Assembly (NCBI GenBank): GCA_964583765.1 | Contig: CAZOWW010000013.1 | Span: 6,653-70,652 of the forward strand | Origin: CAZOWW01 sp964583765 | GTDB lineage: Bacteria > Actinomycetota > Actinomycetes > Actinomycetales > Kineosporiaceae | Direction: 5' to 3' | Length of the DNA: 64,000 bases | In this document: in pieces, positions 26,142 through 34,984 of the stretch | Numbering within the stretch: position 1 is the first letter of the stretch | Layout: every line of letters begins with the position of its first letter | The notes under the pieces: model-generated | Databases searched by the model: none | Seen by the model: only the letters and a program-made list of their open reading frames with translations | What the model was told of the DNA's origin: nothing | Translations under genes and position numbers: made by a program

Positions 26142-27638
26142 TCAGCCGATGGTGCAGGCCTTCCCGTTGAGGGCGAAGGCCGTGGGGCTGGTGTTGCTCG
26201 TCGTCCAGGTGCCCTGGATCCCGGGGGCCGCCGACGACCCGGCGGCGATCGTGGCGTTGGAGGACGTGCTCACGATGGACACCGAGGTGCCGGTCTGGGT
26301 GTAGGTGCCGTTCCAGGCGCTCGTGATCTTCTGATCCCCGGGGAAGGTGAACGTGAGGGTCCAGCCGTTGATCGTCGTGGAGCCGGTGTTCTTGATCGTG
26401 ATGTTGCTGGAGAAACCGCCGGTCCACGAGCTGGGCACATAGGCCACCGAGCAGGCGAGCGAACCGGAGGCCGTGGTCGTCGTCGAGGCCTTGGTCGTCG
26501 TCGTGGTGGTCGAGGCCTTGGACGTCGTGGTCGTCGTCGAGGCCTTGGTCGTCGTCGTGGTCGTGGAGGCCTTGGACGTCGTGGTCGTGGTGGTCGTCGT
26601 CGAAGGCTTGGTGGTGGTCGTCGTGGTCGAGGTGGTCGTCGTGGTGGTCGCCGTGCCCCCGCCGGCCAGCGAGTACGCGTTCGCCGCGCTGAAGGCACCC
26701 GCAGTACCCGAGCAGCCGTCGAGCTCACCCGGAGGCTTGATCCACAGATACCCGTCCACCGTGGAGACGCCGGTACTCAGGGTGGGGTTGGTGCCGAGGC
26801 GGCGTGTGGAGGGCAGGTTGTCGTCGCACCAGTCCCCCGAGCCCGGACCGGCACCGTTGCGGCTGGTGTCGATGACCTGGTGCAGGTTCGACGGGTTGCC
26901 GAGCGCGGAGAGGATCGCCTGGCCGTAGCTGGTCTCGTCGGCGGTGGTGTAGTAGTTCGAGGCGTTGCTGAAGAAGCCGTCCGCGCTGGTGACGCCGGCC
27001 GCCTTCAGGCGCGCGGCCTGGTCGGAGGCCGAGTTCCAGCCCGCGTGACCGGCGTCCAGGTAGACCTTGGCGGCCGGGTCCGCCGCCTTGATCGTCGTCA
27101 CGGCAGCGGCCAGTGCGTTGTCGCGGGCCGTGACGTCCGAAGCGCTCAGGCAGGTCTGCAGGGCGAGCGAGTCGGGCTCGAGGACCACGATGACGGTCTT
27201 GCTGCCCAGACCCTTCGAGAAGTTCGAGACCCAGGTCGCGTAGGAGGTCAGATCGGGTGCGCCACCGGCCGAGGCACCCCCGCAGTCCCGGTTCGGGATC
27301 TCGTACACCGCGATCACCGGGATCTGTCCGGCGGCGTTCGCGGCCGTGGTGAGGGTGGAGACCTCGCTCTGCACGGTGGAGGGGCTGTAGCTCGACAGCC
27401 AGTGGGCGGTCGGCTGGCTGGCGATCTTGCTGGAGATCACCGAGGCACGGGAGTCGCTCGGGTTGGCGGCCAGCCAGGTCGCCACCTTCGTGCTGGACTC
27501 CTTGTAGAGGTTCCCGGACAGGGTGCCCGCCGAGGACGGCGGGGCGAACTGCAGGGTGGCGACGGCGAGCGCGCCGCTCGCGGCAACGGCGATACCGAGC
27601 AGTGCCGTGGGCCTCGTGCCGAATCGGTGGGGACGCAT
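26142..27638 (-). CDS. Secreted GH6 endo-beta-1,4-glucanase with C-terminal CBM2
   Basis: 498 residues. Signal peptide (about 1-37: basic N-region, LLGIAVAASGALAVAT core), GH6 catalytic domain (about 40-328), a Thr/Lys/Ser linker of about 65 residues (TTTTTTKASTTTT type), and a CBM2 cellulose-binding module (about 393-498, ending ALNGKACTIG with paired Cys). GH6 landmarks: EIPNRDCGG (Asp118), VVLEPDSLA (general acid Asp155), DAGHAGWN, IDTSRNG and KPPGELDG (Asp307). The short loops and length fit the endoglucanase branch (T. fusca Cel6A-like) rather than a cellobiohydrolase. GGAGG lies 10 bases before the ATG. No CebR-type site is seen directly upstream; GAGTAATC about 95 bp upstream is shared with the second cellulase. 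Confidence 0.95.
   Translation of the reverse strand: MRPHRFGTRPTALLGIAVAASGALAVATLQFAPPSSAGTLSGNLYKESSTKVATWLAANPSDSRASVISSKIASQPTAHWLSSYSPSTVQSEVSTLTTAANAAGQIPVIAVYEIPNRDCGGASAGGAPDLTSYATWVSNFSKGLGSKTVIVVLEPDSLALQTCLSASDVTARDNALAAAVTTIKAADPAAKVYLDAGHAGWNSASDQAARLKAAGVTSADGFFSNASNYYTTADETSYGQAILSALGNPSNLHQVIDTSRNGAGPGSGDWCDDNLPSTRRLGTNPTLSTGVSTVDGYLWIKPPGELDGCSGTAGAFSAANAYSLAGGGTATTTTTTSTTTTTTKPSTTTTTTTTSKASTTTTTTKASTTTTTSKASTTTTTTKASTTTTASGSLACSVAYVPSSWTGGFSSNITIKNTGSTTINGWTLTFTFPGDQKITSAWNGTYTQTGTSVSIVSTSSNATIAAGSSAAPGIQGTWTTSNTSPTAFALNGKACTIG
26469..26656 (-). repeat. Low-complexity Thr-linker coding repeat of endoglucanase
   Basis: Imperfect GTCGTCGTGGTC-type repeats encoding runs of Thr broken by Lys-Ala-Ser or Lys-Pro-Ser. 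It is typical of flexible, probably O-glycosylated cellulase linkers, and prone to length change. Confidence 0.8.
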
Positions 27639-28075
27639 ATGTGGCGGACCTCCAGAGATCGCACCCCGTGGGACGTCGGGGCGGTGGACATCTCTTCCCG
27701 TGCTTGTACTTCCGTTCCCGTTCCTGCGATTACTCTCCGCAAGAACCGCTGACTCAAGGTTCGCCGTTGCACGCTGTGGCGACAAGGCGGTGACCGGGTG
27801 ACGCCGGGTTGAGCCGTTCGGGGCGGACGGTGACCGTGTGCCCTCCGCGCTCACCCGCTCGCCACCCCCGCAGCTCGATCGCGCGGGTTCCGTCCGGCAC
27901 ACGCACGGATGGCGCCGTCCCTCGAAGGGATGACGCCATCCGTGGTGGGAGGTGCACGCTCAGCCTCAGGTACCGGCGTTCGGTCTCCCGGGCGCCGGCC
28001 TGCGCGCCTCTCCCGGAGTTGCCCGGCGGTCCTGCCGGGGACCGGCTCCCCGTCGATCCCGCCGCCGAACGCCGG
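27639..28075. other. Intergenic region between the two GH6 genes
   Basis: 437 bp. It contains the terminator of the upstream exoglucanase gene (27904-27944) and the promoter/leader of the endoglucanase gene. TTGAGT followed after 17 bp by AGTAAT (within GAGTAATC, about 27738) is a possible promoter on the minus strand. No CebR-type palindrome is seen and no ORF is supported. Confidence 0.5.
27904..27944. terminator. Terminator of the GH6 exoglucanase gene
   Basis: CACGGATGGCG / CGCCATCCGTG arms (11 bp) enclosing a second small stem TCCCT-CGA-AGGGA, about 130 bp past the stop on the minus strand. Confidence 0.7.
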
Positions 28076-30112
28076 TCACCCGATGGTGCAGGTGGTGCCG
28101 TTCAGGGCGTACGAGGTGGGAGCCGCACTGCTGGTGGACCAGGTGCCCTGGAAGCCCGGGTTGACCGAGCCGCCGGCGGCGATCGCCGCGTTCGAGGTCG
28201 TGTTCGTGAGGGTGACGGCCTTGCTCGACTGGGTGTAGCCGGCGCTCCAGGCGCTGGTGATCTTCTGGTCCCCACCGAAGCTGAAGGTCAGCGTCCACCC
28301 GTTGACCGCGGCGGTGCCGGTGTTCTTGACCACCAGGTTGGTGCTGAAGCCGCCGGCCCAGTTGCTCGGCGTGTAGCTGACGGTGCACGCCTTGGTACCG
28401 GCCGCGCTCGTGGTGGTCGTGGTCACCGGCTTGGACGTCGTGGTGGTCGTGGTCGCCGGCTTGGACGTCGTGGTGGTCGTGGTCACCGGCTTGGACGTCG
28501 TGGTGGTCGTGGTCACCGGCTTCGACGTCGTGGTGGTCGTCGTCGTGGTCACCGGCTTCGACGTCGTGGTGGTCGTCGTCGTGGTCACCGGAACCGTCGT
28601 GGTCGTGGTCGTCGTCGTGGTGGAGCCACCGGTCAGCGACGGGTAGGCGTTCTGCACGAGGGTCTCGAACCCGGCCTCGAACCAGTGCCCGGCGCCCGGG
28701 GCACCCGCCATGGCCCCGGTGGGCAGGCCTGCGTCATCGGTCGCCGACGGTCCGCACATCGAGTCGTAGCTCTTGCCCTCGGCGTCGGCGGAGGCCTGCG
28801 TCGAGTCGCTGGTGCCGTCCGACTCGCCCGGGGGCTTGACCCACACGTAGGCATCGAAGTGGGCCAGAGGCGCGGCCTGGGGACGGGCACCGATGCCGCC
28901 GGCCTGGTTGCACCAGTTGCCACGGTGGGCCCTGCGGTCGATGCGGCTCGCGCTGACGAACGTCTCGAGATCGGTCGAGGTGCTCGCCGCGGACGGCCGG
29001 GCGCTACCGCCCCACCCGTTGCGGCTGGTGTCGATGAGCATCCCGATGGTGCTCGGCATCCCCGCGGCGACCATGGCGTTGTACCAGGCGGTGTCGTAAC
29101 TCGCCTCGTCGATGTATCCCGTCCACTGGTAGAACGTGGCCGAACGCACCGGGTTGCTGCCCACCATGGTCGTGGCGGTCATGTTCGGCTCGGTGACCGG
29201 CGTGTAGCCGGAGGTGTCGCTGACGAAGCCGTCAATGCTGTTCAGCCCGGCGGTCGTTCCATTGAGGGTCGTCGTGTAGAGACTGACGGCCGAGGTGAAG
29301 TTGTTCTCCCAGCCGAGCCAGCCCGAATGGGCGATGTCGAGGTACAGGTAGACGTTCTGGAGGGCGTGCAGCTTGTTGACGGCGTACTGGACGCCCTGTA
29401 CATAGGCGCCGCTCGTGTTGGCCTCGGCGCACTTGCTCACGGCGAGGTTGGAGACCAGATTCGGCAGGGAATCCGGCTCGACCACCACCGCGATCCGCAG
29501 GTTCGCGTACTTGGAATTGCCCATCGCGGTCGCGATCGCGTCGATGTACGAGGTCTTGTAGGTGGCCAGGCCCCCGGTGCTCACGGCGAGCTCGCCGTTG
29601 GACGCGCGGGCTGCGCAGTCCCGGTTGGGCAGGTCGTAGACCACGAAGGTGGCGACGACCTGCTTGCCCGAGGCGGTCTGCTGGGCGAGTGCGGCGTCGA
29701 GGTGACCGGTCAGGGTGCGGGTGACCCCGGTACCCCCGGTGACGGCCGCGATGCGGTCCAGCCACACGGCGGTCGGGTTGTTCGCCACCTGCGCCATTGC
29801 CGTCCCGAGGGTGCCTCCCTTGGCGGAAGCGGCCGCGGACACCTCGGACACGTAGTCGGGGTTGAGGTAACCGGCGGCACCGGCGAACGGGTTGTCCACG
29901 TGGGTGGCCGAGGGCGCACCGGTCGTCGGGGTCGTGTCGGCGGTCGCCGATGTCCCGCAGGCCAACGCCCCGACGCACGCCACACTCACCACGGCGGAGA
30001 GCCCGGAGAGCGCCCTGATCCTGCGGCCCGCAGAACCGGCACTACCCCGCGTGGCACCGGCATTCGGACCCGAGAATCTGGCTCGGCCGTCGGAGAGACG
30101 AGGAATCAGCAC
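28076..30112 (-). CDS. Secreted GH6 cellobiohydrolase (exoglucanase) with C-terminal CBM2
   Basis: 678 residues. A long basic N-region leads to a hydrophobic signal core near 36-55; the catalytic domain (about 70-495) carries YDLPNRDCAA (Asp165), VVVEPDSLPN (acid Asp214), LDIAHSGWLGW, LIDTSRNGWGG and VWVKPPGESDG (Asp432). The extra loops relative to the neighbour (for example around 300-345 and 385-410) are those that close the tunnel in bacterial exo-acting GH6 enzymes (T. fusca Cel6B, Cellulomonas CbhA types). A Thr/Lys/Pro linker (about 497-575) precedes a CBM2 ending ALNGTTCTIG. The GTG at 30112 has GGAGG seven bases upstream. With the endoglucanase it forms an endo/exo pair for cellulose. 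Confidence 0.94.
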   Translation of the reverse strand: MLIPRLSDGRARFSGPNAGATRGSAGSAGRRIRALSGLSAVVSVACVGALACGTSATADTTPTTGAPSATHVDNPFAGAAGYLNPDYVSEVSAAASAKGGTLGTAMAQVANNPTAVWLDRIAAVTGGTGVTRTLTGHLDAALAQQTASGKQVVATFVVYDLPNRDCAARASNGELAVSTGGLATYKTSYIDAIATAMGNSKYANLRIAVVVEPDSLPNLVSNLAVSKCAEANTSGAYVQGVQYAVNKLHALQNVYLYLDIAHSGWLGWENNFTSAVSLYTTTLNGTTAGLNSIDGFVSDTSGYTPVTEPNMTATTMVGSNPVRSATFYQWTGYIDEASYDTAWYNAMVAAGMPSTIGMLIDTSRNGWGGSARPSAASTSTDLETFVSASRIDRRAHRGNWCNQAGGIGARPQAAPLAHFDAYVWVKPPGESDGTSDSTQASADAEGKSYDSMCGPSATDDAGLPTGAMAGAPGAGHWFEAGFETLVQNAYPSLTGGSTTTTTTTTTVPVTTTTTTTTSKPVTTTTTTTTSKPVTTTTTTSKPVTTTTTTSKPATTTTTTSKPVTTTTTSAAGTKACTVSYTPSNWAGGFSTNLVVKNTGTAAVNGWTLTFSFGGDQKITSAWSAGYTQSSKAVTLTNTTSNAAIAAGGSVNPGFQGTWSTSSAAPTSYALNGTTCTIG
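28410..28622 (-). repeat. Low-complexity Thr-linker coding repeat of exoglucanase
   Basis: Near-identical units of about 33-39 bp (GTGGTGGTCGTGGTCACCGG core) encoding TTTTTSKPV blocks. Five or more copies, in frame. Confidence 0.85.
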
Positions 30113-30389
30113 GTGGACACCTCCAGCAACGTATTTCCCACCCGCTGAGGGAGTTCTCATCGGGCCCGCCGCCGGCTGATTACTCAGTGCGCTTGCGGCA
30201 CCACAGAACGTACGTGCTTCACGGGGAGTCACACAATCCTGCATGCGAGTGACCGGGCCGTGCGCCATCAGGGGGATGCCGTAACCGTGGGTACCGAACA
30301 ATGGGTCCGGACCGCACGGAGCGCTCGGTTCCCCCGGAACGGGACCGATCCCCCGACCCGCGGGGCCCGGACGAGGACGTGCGGTCAGC

Positions 30390-32873
30390 TCAGAGCTTCT
30401 CGACAGGTGCATACCGGAGCAGAAGCCGCTTCTCGCCGGCCGCACCGAAGTCCACCTGGGCGACGGCACGGTCACCCGTGCCGTCCACCCTCACCACGGT
30501 GCCTAGGCCGAATGTGTCGTGCGTGACACGATCACCGGGAGCCAATTGCAGAACGTCACGAGGGGCCGCCGATCGCGACCCGACCGGTGGAGTGAGTCGA
30601 GCAACTCCCGGTGACGATGCAATACGCACAGTAGTCGCCTCGGTGCGCTGCCAGTCGATCAACCCGGACGGGATCTCCTCGAGGAATCTGCTGGCCGGGT
30701 TGTACGCGGGTTGTCCCCAGGAATTGCGCACCTGCGCCCGGGAAAGGTAGAGGAACTTGCGGGCCCGGGTGATCCCGACATAGGCAAGCCGCCGTTCCTC
30801 GGCCAGCTCGGCGGTGCTGCCCAAAGACCGCAGGTGCGGGAAGGTCCCGTCCTCCATCCCCGTGAGGAAGACGACCGGGAACTCCAGACCCTTGGCCGTG
30901 TGCAGGGTCATGAGGGTGACCACGCCCTCGTCCACACCGGCCTCACCGGTCGCCGCCGGCACCTCGTCGGCATCGGCGACCAGGGAGACCCGTTCCAGGA
31001 ACTCCGCGACCGTGCCCCCCTCGTTGCCCGTCTCGAACTCGCCGGCGACCGCGACCAGTTCGGCCAGGTTCTCGATCCGCGACTCGTCCTGCGGGTCGTG
31101 GCTCTCCCGCAACTCGTCGAGGTATCCGGTCTGTTCCAGGACCGCGGCCAGCACGGTGGCCGGTCCCGAACCGCCCTCGATCAGGGTGCGCAGACCCTCC
31201 ATCAGGCCGGTGAACGCGCGGATGCAGGTCAACGACCGGGTCGCGATCCCGGGTGCCTGTTCGGCCCGCTCCAGGGCCTCGGCGAAGGGGATCCGCTCCC
31301 GGTCTGCGAGGACGGCCACGCAGGCCTCCGCCCGGTCCCCGATCCCCCGCTTGGGCACGTTGAGGATCCGCCGCAGGTTGACCGTGTCCAGGGGGTTGGC
31401 CAGCACCCGCAGGTAGGCCAGGGCGTCCTTGACCTCACGCCGCTCGTAGAACCGGGTGCCCCCGACCACCTTGTAGGGCAACCCGACCCGGACGAACACC
31501 TCTTCGAGCGCGCGCGACTGCGCATTGGTCCGGTAGAAGACCGCCACGTCCCCGGGACGGGCCTGCCCGCCGTCGGTGAGGCGGTCGATCTCCCGGGCGA
31601 TGAAGGAGGCCTCGCCGTGCTCGTCGTCGGCCAGGTAGGCCACGATCGGGGCGCCGTCCCCGGCCTGGGACCAGAGCCGCTTGGGACGGCGGTCCGGGTT
31701 GCGCTCGATCACCGCGTTCGCCGCGGACAGGATCGTCTGCGTCGACCGGTAGTTCTGCTCGAGCAGGATCGTGGTCGCGTGGGGGTAGTCCTGCTCGAAC
31801 TCCACAATGTTGCGGATCGAGGCGCCCCGGAAGGCGTAGATGGACTGGTCCGCGTCCCCGACCACGGTCAACTCCGCCGGCGGGAGTTCCTCCCACTCGG
31901 GTGGTTCACCGGCCTCGACACCGTCGGGGTCGGCCTGGCCGCCGTCCGCGGCCGCACCCACCAGCGTGCCGTCCGCGGCACGCCGGGGGCGACGCGTCGT
32001 GGCGGTGGCGCCACCGACGAGCTCCCGCACGAGGACGTACTGCGCGTGGTTGGTGTCCTGGTACTCGTCGACGAGCACGTGCCGGAACCGGCGCCGGTAG
32101 TGCTCGGCGACCTCGGGAAAGGCCTGGAGGATGTTGACCGTGATCATGATCAGATCGTCGAAGTCCAGCGCGTTCGCCTGGCGCAGGCGCTGCTGGTACG
32201 CCGCGTACACCTGCGCGAGCATCCGGTCCGGCGGCGTGCCGTCGCTCACCTGGGAGGCGTAGGTCTCCTCGTCGACCAGCTCGTTCTTCAGGTTCGACAC
32301 GCGGATGGCGAACCCGCGCGGGGGGTGACGCTTGGGATCCAGATCGAGCTCACGGCAGACCAGGGCCATCAGCCGCTGGGAGTCGGCCGCGTCGTAGATG
32401 GAGAAGTTCGACCGCAGCCCCACGTGCGGCGCCTCCCGGCGCAGGATCCGCACGCACGAGGAGTGGAAGGTGGAGACCCACATCGACGTCGCCCGCGGGC
32501 CGACGAGCGCGGCGACCCGCTCGCGCATCTCCCCCGCCGCCTTGTTCGTGAAGGTGATCGCGAGGATCTGCCCGGGCCGCACCCCCCGGGCGCCCAGCAG
32601 GTAGGCGATCCGATGCGTCAGCACGCGCGTCTTGCCGGACCCCGCCCCCGCCACGATGAGCAGCGGGCCGCTCTCGTGCAGCACGGCGGACCGCTGCTGC
32701 GGGTTCAGCCCGTCCAGCAGGGCCTCCGGGTCGGGCGGGGCGAAGGAGGAGGCCGTCGAGGGAGCCGGCGACTCGCCGTCGCGCAGCAGGGACGGCAGCG
32801 GGTGGCGGGCCAGCGCGCCGGTCACCCCGGTGGCGGTACCGGGCAGCGGGAGATCGTCGAATAGGGTGCTCAT
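30390..32873 (-). CDS. pcrA: ATP-dependent DNA helicase PcrA/UvrD
   Basis: 827 residues, SF1A 3'-5' helicase for repair and recombination control. Motifs in order: LNPQQRSAVLH (Q), AGAGSGKT (I), FTNKAAGEM (Ia), VDEYQDTN (II), VGDADQSIYAFRGA (III), LEQNYRST (IV), LMTLHTAKGLEFPVVF (V) and AYVGITRARK (VI). An insertion of about 45 residues, rich in Arg/Gly/Asp, interrupts motifs II-III. The C-terminus has the Tudor-like LAPGDRVTHDTFGLGTVV region. Divergent from the SatD-like gene. Confidence 0.97.
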   Translation of the reverse strand: MSTLFDDLPLPGTATGVTGALARHPLPSLLRDGESPAPSTASSFAPPDPEALLDGLNPQQRSAVLHESGPLLIVAGAGSGKTRVLTHRIAYLLGARGVRPGQILAITFTNKAAGEMRERVAALVGPRATSMWVSTFHSSCVRILRREAPHVGLRSNFSIYDAADSQRLMALVCRELDLDPKRHPPRGFAIRVSNLKNELVDEETYASQVSDGTPPDRMLAQVYAAYQQRLRQANALDFDDLIMITVNILQAFPEVAEHYRRRFRHVLVDEYQDTNHAQYVLVRELVGGATATTRRPRRAADGTLVGAAADGGQADPDGVEAGEPPEWEELPPAELTVVGDADQSIYAFRGASIRNIVEFEQDYPHATTILLEQNYRSTQTILSAANAVIERNPDRRPKRLWSQAGDGAPIVAYLADDEHGEASFIAREIDRLTDGGQARPGDVAVFYRTNAQSRALEEVFVRVGLPYKVVGGTRFYERREVKDALAYLRVLANPLDTVNLRRILNVPKRGIGDRAEACVAVLADRERIPFAEALERAEQAPGIATRSLTCIRAFTGLMEGLRTLIEGGSGPATVLAAVLEQTGYLDELRESHDPQDESRIENLAELVAVAGEFETGNEGGTVAEFLERVSLVADADEVPAATGEAGVDEGVVTLMTLHTAKGLEFPVVFLTGMEDGTFPHLRSLGSTAELAEERRLAYVGITRARKFLYLSRAQVRNSWGQPAYNPASRFLEEIPSGLIDWQRTEATTVRIASSPGVARLTPPVGSRSAAPRDVLQLAPGDRVTHDTFGLGTVVRVDGTGDRAVAQVDFGAAGEKRLLLRYAPVEKL

Positions 32874-32979
32874 CGCCCGGTCAGCCTACGACGCCCGGGT
32901 GACAGGCCGTCGAGCCCATGAAAGTGCGACGCCACGAGATCACCCGGCGACGGTGCGTCAGAAAGACAAGCTGAAGACC

Positions 32980-33014
32980 TTGCCTTATGCACTGAAGGCT
33001 CCTAGCCTTTCCCG
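32980..33014 (+). promoter_or_regulatory. Promoter of a leaderless SatD-like transcript
   Basis: TTGCCT (32980-32985), exactly 17 bp, TAGCCT (33003-33008), then six bases to the GTG start at 33015. No Shine-Dalgarno fits, so transcription probably starts at or next to the start codon. Confidence 0.6.
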
Positions 33015-33605
33015 GTGCCGATCGTCATCACGGTGAACCAACGGGCAAGCCGTCGCAATTCGGACCGGGTCCCCGAGGCGCTCCGCCTCCTCGGGCAGGT
33101 GGCGACCCTACGCCGATTCGAGCGGACCGTGGGCGACGAGGTACAGGGGGTGCTCGCGGATCCCGCCGTCGCGGTCGCCGTCGTCCTCGATCTGGTGCGG
33201 GACGGTGAGTGGCACGTGGGAGTCGGCGTGGGCCCTGTGGAACGCCCGCTGCCCCGGTCGGCACGCGCGGGGCGAGGCCCGGCTTTCGCCCTGTCGAGGC
33301 AGGCCGTGGACGCGGCACGGAAGCGCCCGCAACGGATCGCCGTCCGCGGAGCCGACCGCGATCTGGCCGCCGACGCGGAGGCCGTGCTCACCCTGCTGTC
33401 CGTGATCGTGCGCCGCCGCAGCGCTGCCGCCTGGAAGGCGGTGGACCTGATGGAGGAGGGCCTGACCATCACCGAGGCCGCCGCCCGACTCGGGATCACC
33501 CGGCAGGCGGTCGGGCAGCGGCTCGCCACCGGCCTGTGGCAGCAGGACCTTGCGGCCCGTCCGGCGGCGGCCCGGCTCCTGGCGCGTGCCGCCGCCTCCT
33601 CCTGA
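33015..33605 (+). CDS. SatD-like protein with C-terminal helix-turn-helix
   Basis: 196 residues. The N-terminal VITVNQRASRRNSDRVP resembles the start of SatD-family proteins (DxxxSR-type motif), and the C-terminus has an HTH (EGLTITEAAARLGITRQAVGQRLATGL). Likely a small DNA-binding or regulatory protein; SatD in streptococci belongs to an acid/secretion stress operon, but its function is unclear. GTG at 33015 is apparently leaderless. Encoded opposite pcrA and followed by a convergent secreted protein gene. Confidence 0.65.
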   Translation: MPIVITVNQRASRRNSDRVPEALRLLGQVATLRRFERTVGDEVQGVLADPAVAVAVVLDLVRDGEWHVGVGVGPVERPLPRSARAGRGPAFALSRQAVDAARKRPQRIAVRGADRDLAADAEAVLTLLSVIVRRRSAAAWKAVDLMEEGLTITEAAARLGITRQAVGQRLATGLWQQDLAARPAAARLLARAAASS

Positions 33606-33709
33606 GGGCGACGAGCGCCCTACTACCACCGACCCGATGCCACCGGCATCCACCGACCTGATCTCACCGGCCTGATCTCACCGGTTCGGTGTCATCGCTC
33701 GTCCGCCAC

Positions 33710-34279
33710 TCACCACCGGTTCGCGACGTCGATCACCAGCCGCGACCCCGACCCGGGACCGGCCAGCGTGAACACCTGGAACGGCAGCTGCGCCCGCACC
33801 CCGAGTCCCAGACTCGTGTAGCCCTCGAACGTCCCGGCCCAGACGACCTGACGGAACGTCGTCCACCCCGTGACGTTGACCAACTCGTTGGGGTTGGCCG
33901 GGTTGTACGTGAGCGCCCCGGTGTTGATGTCGTAGGCCGGCGCGTTCACGGCGATCTGCAACTTGGCGCCACCCCGCACCGGGATGACCGCGCCGGAACC
34001 GTCCGCGATGATCTGACTCACGTAGCGGACGTTGTACCCCTTGACCGGCCCTCGAAGGTCGATCACCAGACGGTCCGCGCAGGTCTGCTTCCCTGCCCGC
34101 ACATTCGTCACCGGCGCGGTGGTCATGCCGCTCGCGGTCTTGGGCAACGACCCCCAGGTGATGCCGCAGTAGGGCGTGGCAGTTGCCGAACCGGCCACCG
34201 CCATCGTGCCTGCCACCGCCGCGGGCACCGCGAGTGCCATCGCACTCACCGCCGCGACCAGAATTCTGCGTCCCCGCAT
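33710..34279 (-). CDS. Secreted AMIN-like domain protein
   Basis: 189 residues. Classical signal peptide (MRGRRILVAAVSAMALAVPA..., predicted cleavage near ATA-TP, residue 35). The mature part contains two beta-rich AMIN-like halves (TCADRLVIDLRGPVKGYNVRYV and GSGSRLVIDVANRW), with conserved Cys in YCGITWG and QTCADR. Such domains may bind the cell wall. Strong GGAGGGG before the ATG. Confidence 0.82.
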   Translation of the reverse strand: MRGRRILVAAVSAMALAVPAAVAGTMAVAGSATATPYCGITWGSLPKTASGMTTAPVTNVRAGKQTCADRLVIDLRGPVKGYNVRYVSQIIADGSGAVIPVRGGAKLQIAVNAPAYDINTGALTYNPANPNELVNVTGWTTFRQVVWAGTFEGYTSLGLGVRAQLPFQVFTLAGPGSGSRLVIDVANRW

Positions 34280-34400
34280 GTCCGTCCCCTCCGTCCCGGA
34301 GCCACCTGCGGCGTCGGGGCCGGCTCCGTGGCCCTCCGACACCGTGCACACGTGTCAGGAGGCGATTCGGTTGACGGCCGGACATGACGCGCGTGACGGA

Positions 34401-34754
34401 TCAGCTCCAGAGCACCGCGACCGCCACGTTGACCAGCGCGAGGGCACCGATGGCGTGCACGACGCCGGGGGGCACGGCGTCGTCCCGTTTGCGGTTCACC
34501 CAGCTGAGCACGGTCACCACCAGGGCAATGGCCAGCTTGACGCCGATCTTCGGGTAGTCGACGTGCGCGTCGTCGTCCCCCGCGCCCGCCTCGAGCAGGC
34601 CGACGAGGATGACGCCGGTCACGAGCTGGGTGAGCGCCCCGTGCACCATGCCGGGCAGCACCCGGGGCGCGCGGAAGGCGGCCAGCCAGGACCCGAGGAT
34701 CGCCGACATCCCCACCAGGTGCACGATCAGAACCAGGCCGAACACCGTGTGCAT
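34401..34754 (-). CDS. Small four-helix integral membrane protein
   Basis: 117 residues with four membrane helices (about 3-24, 38-55, 70-86, 96-115) and an acidic loop GAGDDDAHVDYP. His residues in the first helices (MHTV, IVHLVG) and HGALTQLVTG could bind a metal or heme, but no family is assigned. ATG at 34754. Confidence 0.72.
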   Translation of the reverse strand: MHTVFGLVLIVHLVGMSAILGSWLAAFRAPRVLPGMVHGALTQLVTGVILVGLLEAGAGDDDAHVDYPKIGVKLAIALVVTVLSWVNRKRDDAVPPGVVHAIGALALVNVAVAVLWS

Positions 34755-34926
34755 GCGGAAATGCTACGGGCCGTTGGTCCCGGTCGCCGACGGCGACACC
34801 ACACGGCGAGGTCCGATTCCCCGCGCTGTCGGACCGGTGGACCGGAGGCGGCGCTCGCCGACGGGCCCGGGCGACCGGCGCGGGTCCTCTTCCCGGGCGG
34901 CGGAGGCGAGGATTCTCGACCACGGC

Positions 34927-34955
34927 GTCAACCTTTCGAACGCGCCGGAGCATCT
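34927..34955 (+). promoter_or_regulatory. Predicted ECF-type promoter of the third SigE-family locus
   Basis: CAACCT (34929-34934), 15 bp, GCATCT (34950-34955), the same spacing as the two promoters of the duplicated cassettes (CAACCT-N15-GCGTCC). Confidence 0.45.
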
Positions 34956-34984
34956 CGTCGGCAGCACTCCCGAAAGGAGCCCCG

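Noticed and set aside
25003..26427. 474-codon minus-strand frame running through the operator, the microORF region and the B12-binding gene
   Set aside because: Upstream part has no coding character; the good AGGAGG and family alignment place the start at 25401.
26469..28622. CRISPR-like repeats
   Set aside because: They are in-frame Thr-linker codons of cellulases with no spacers.
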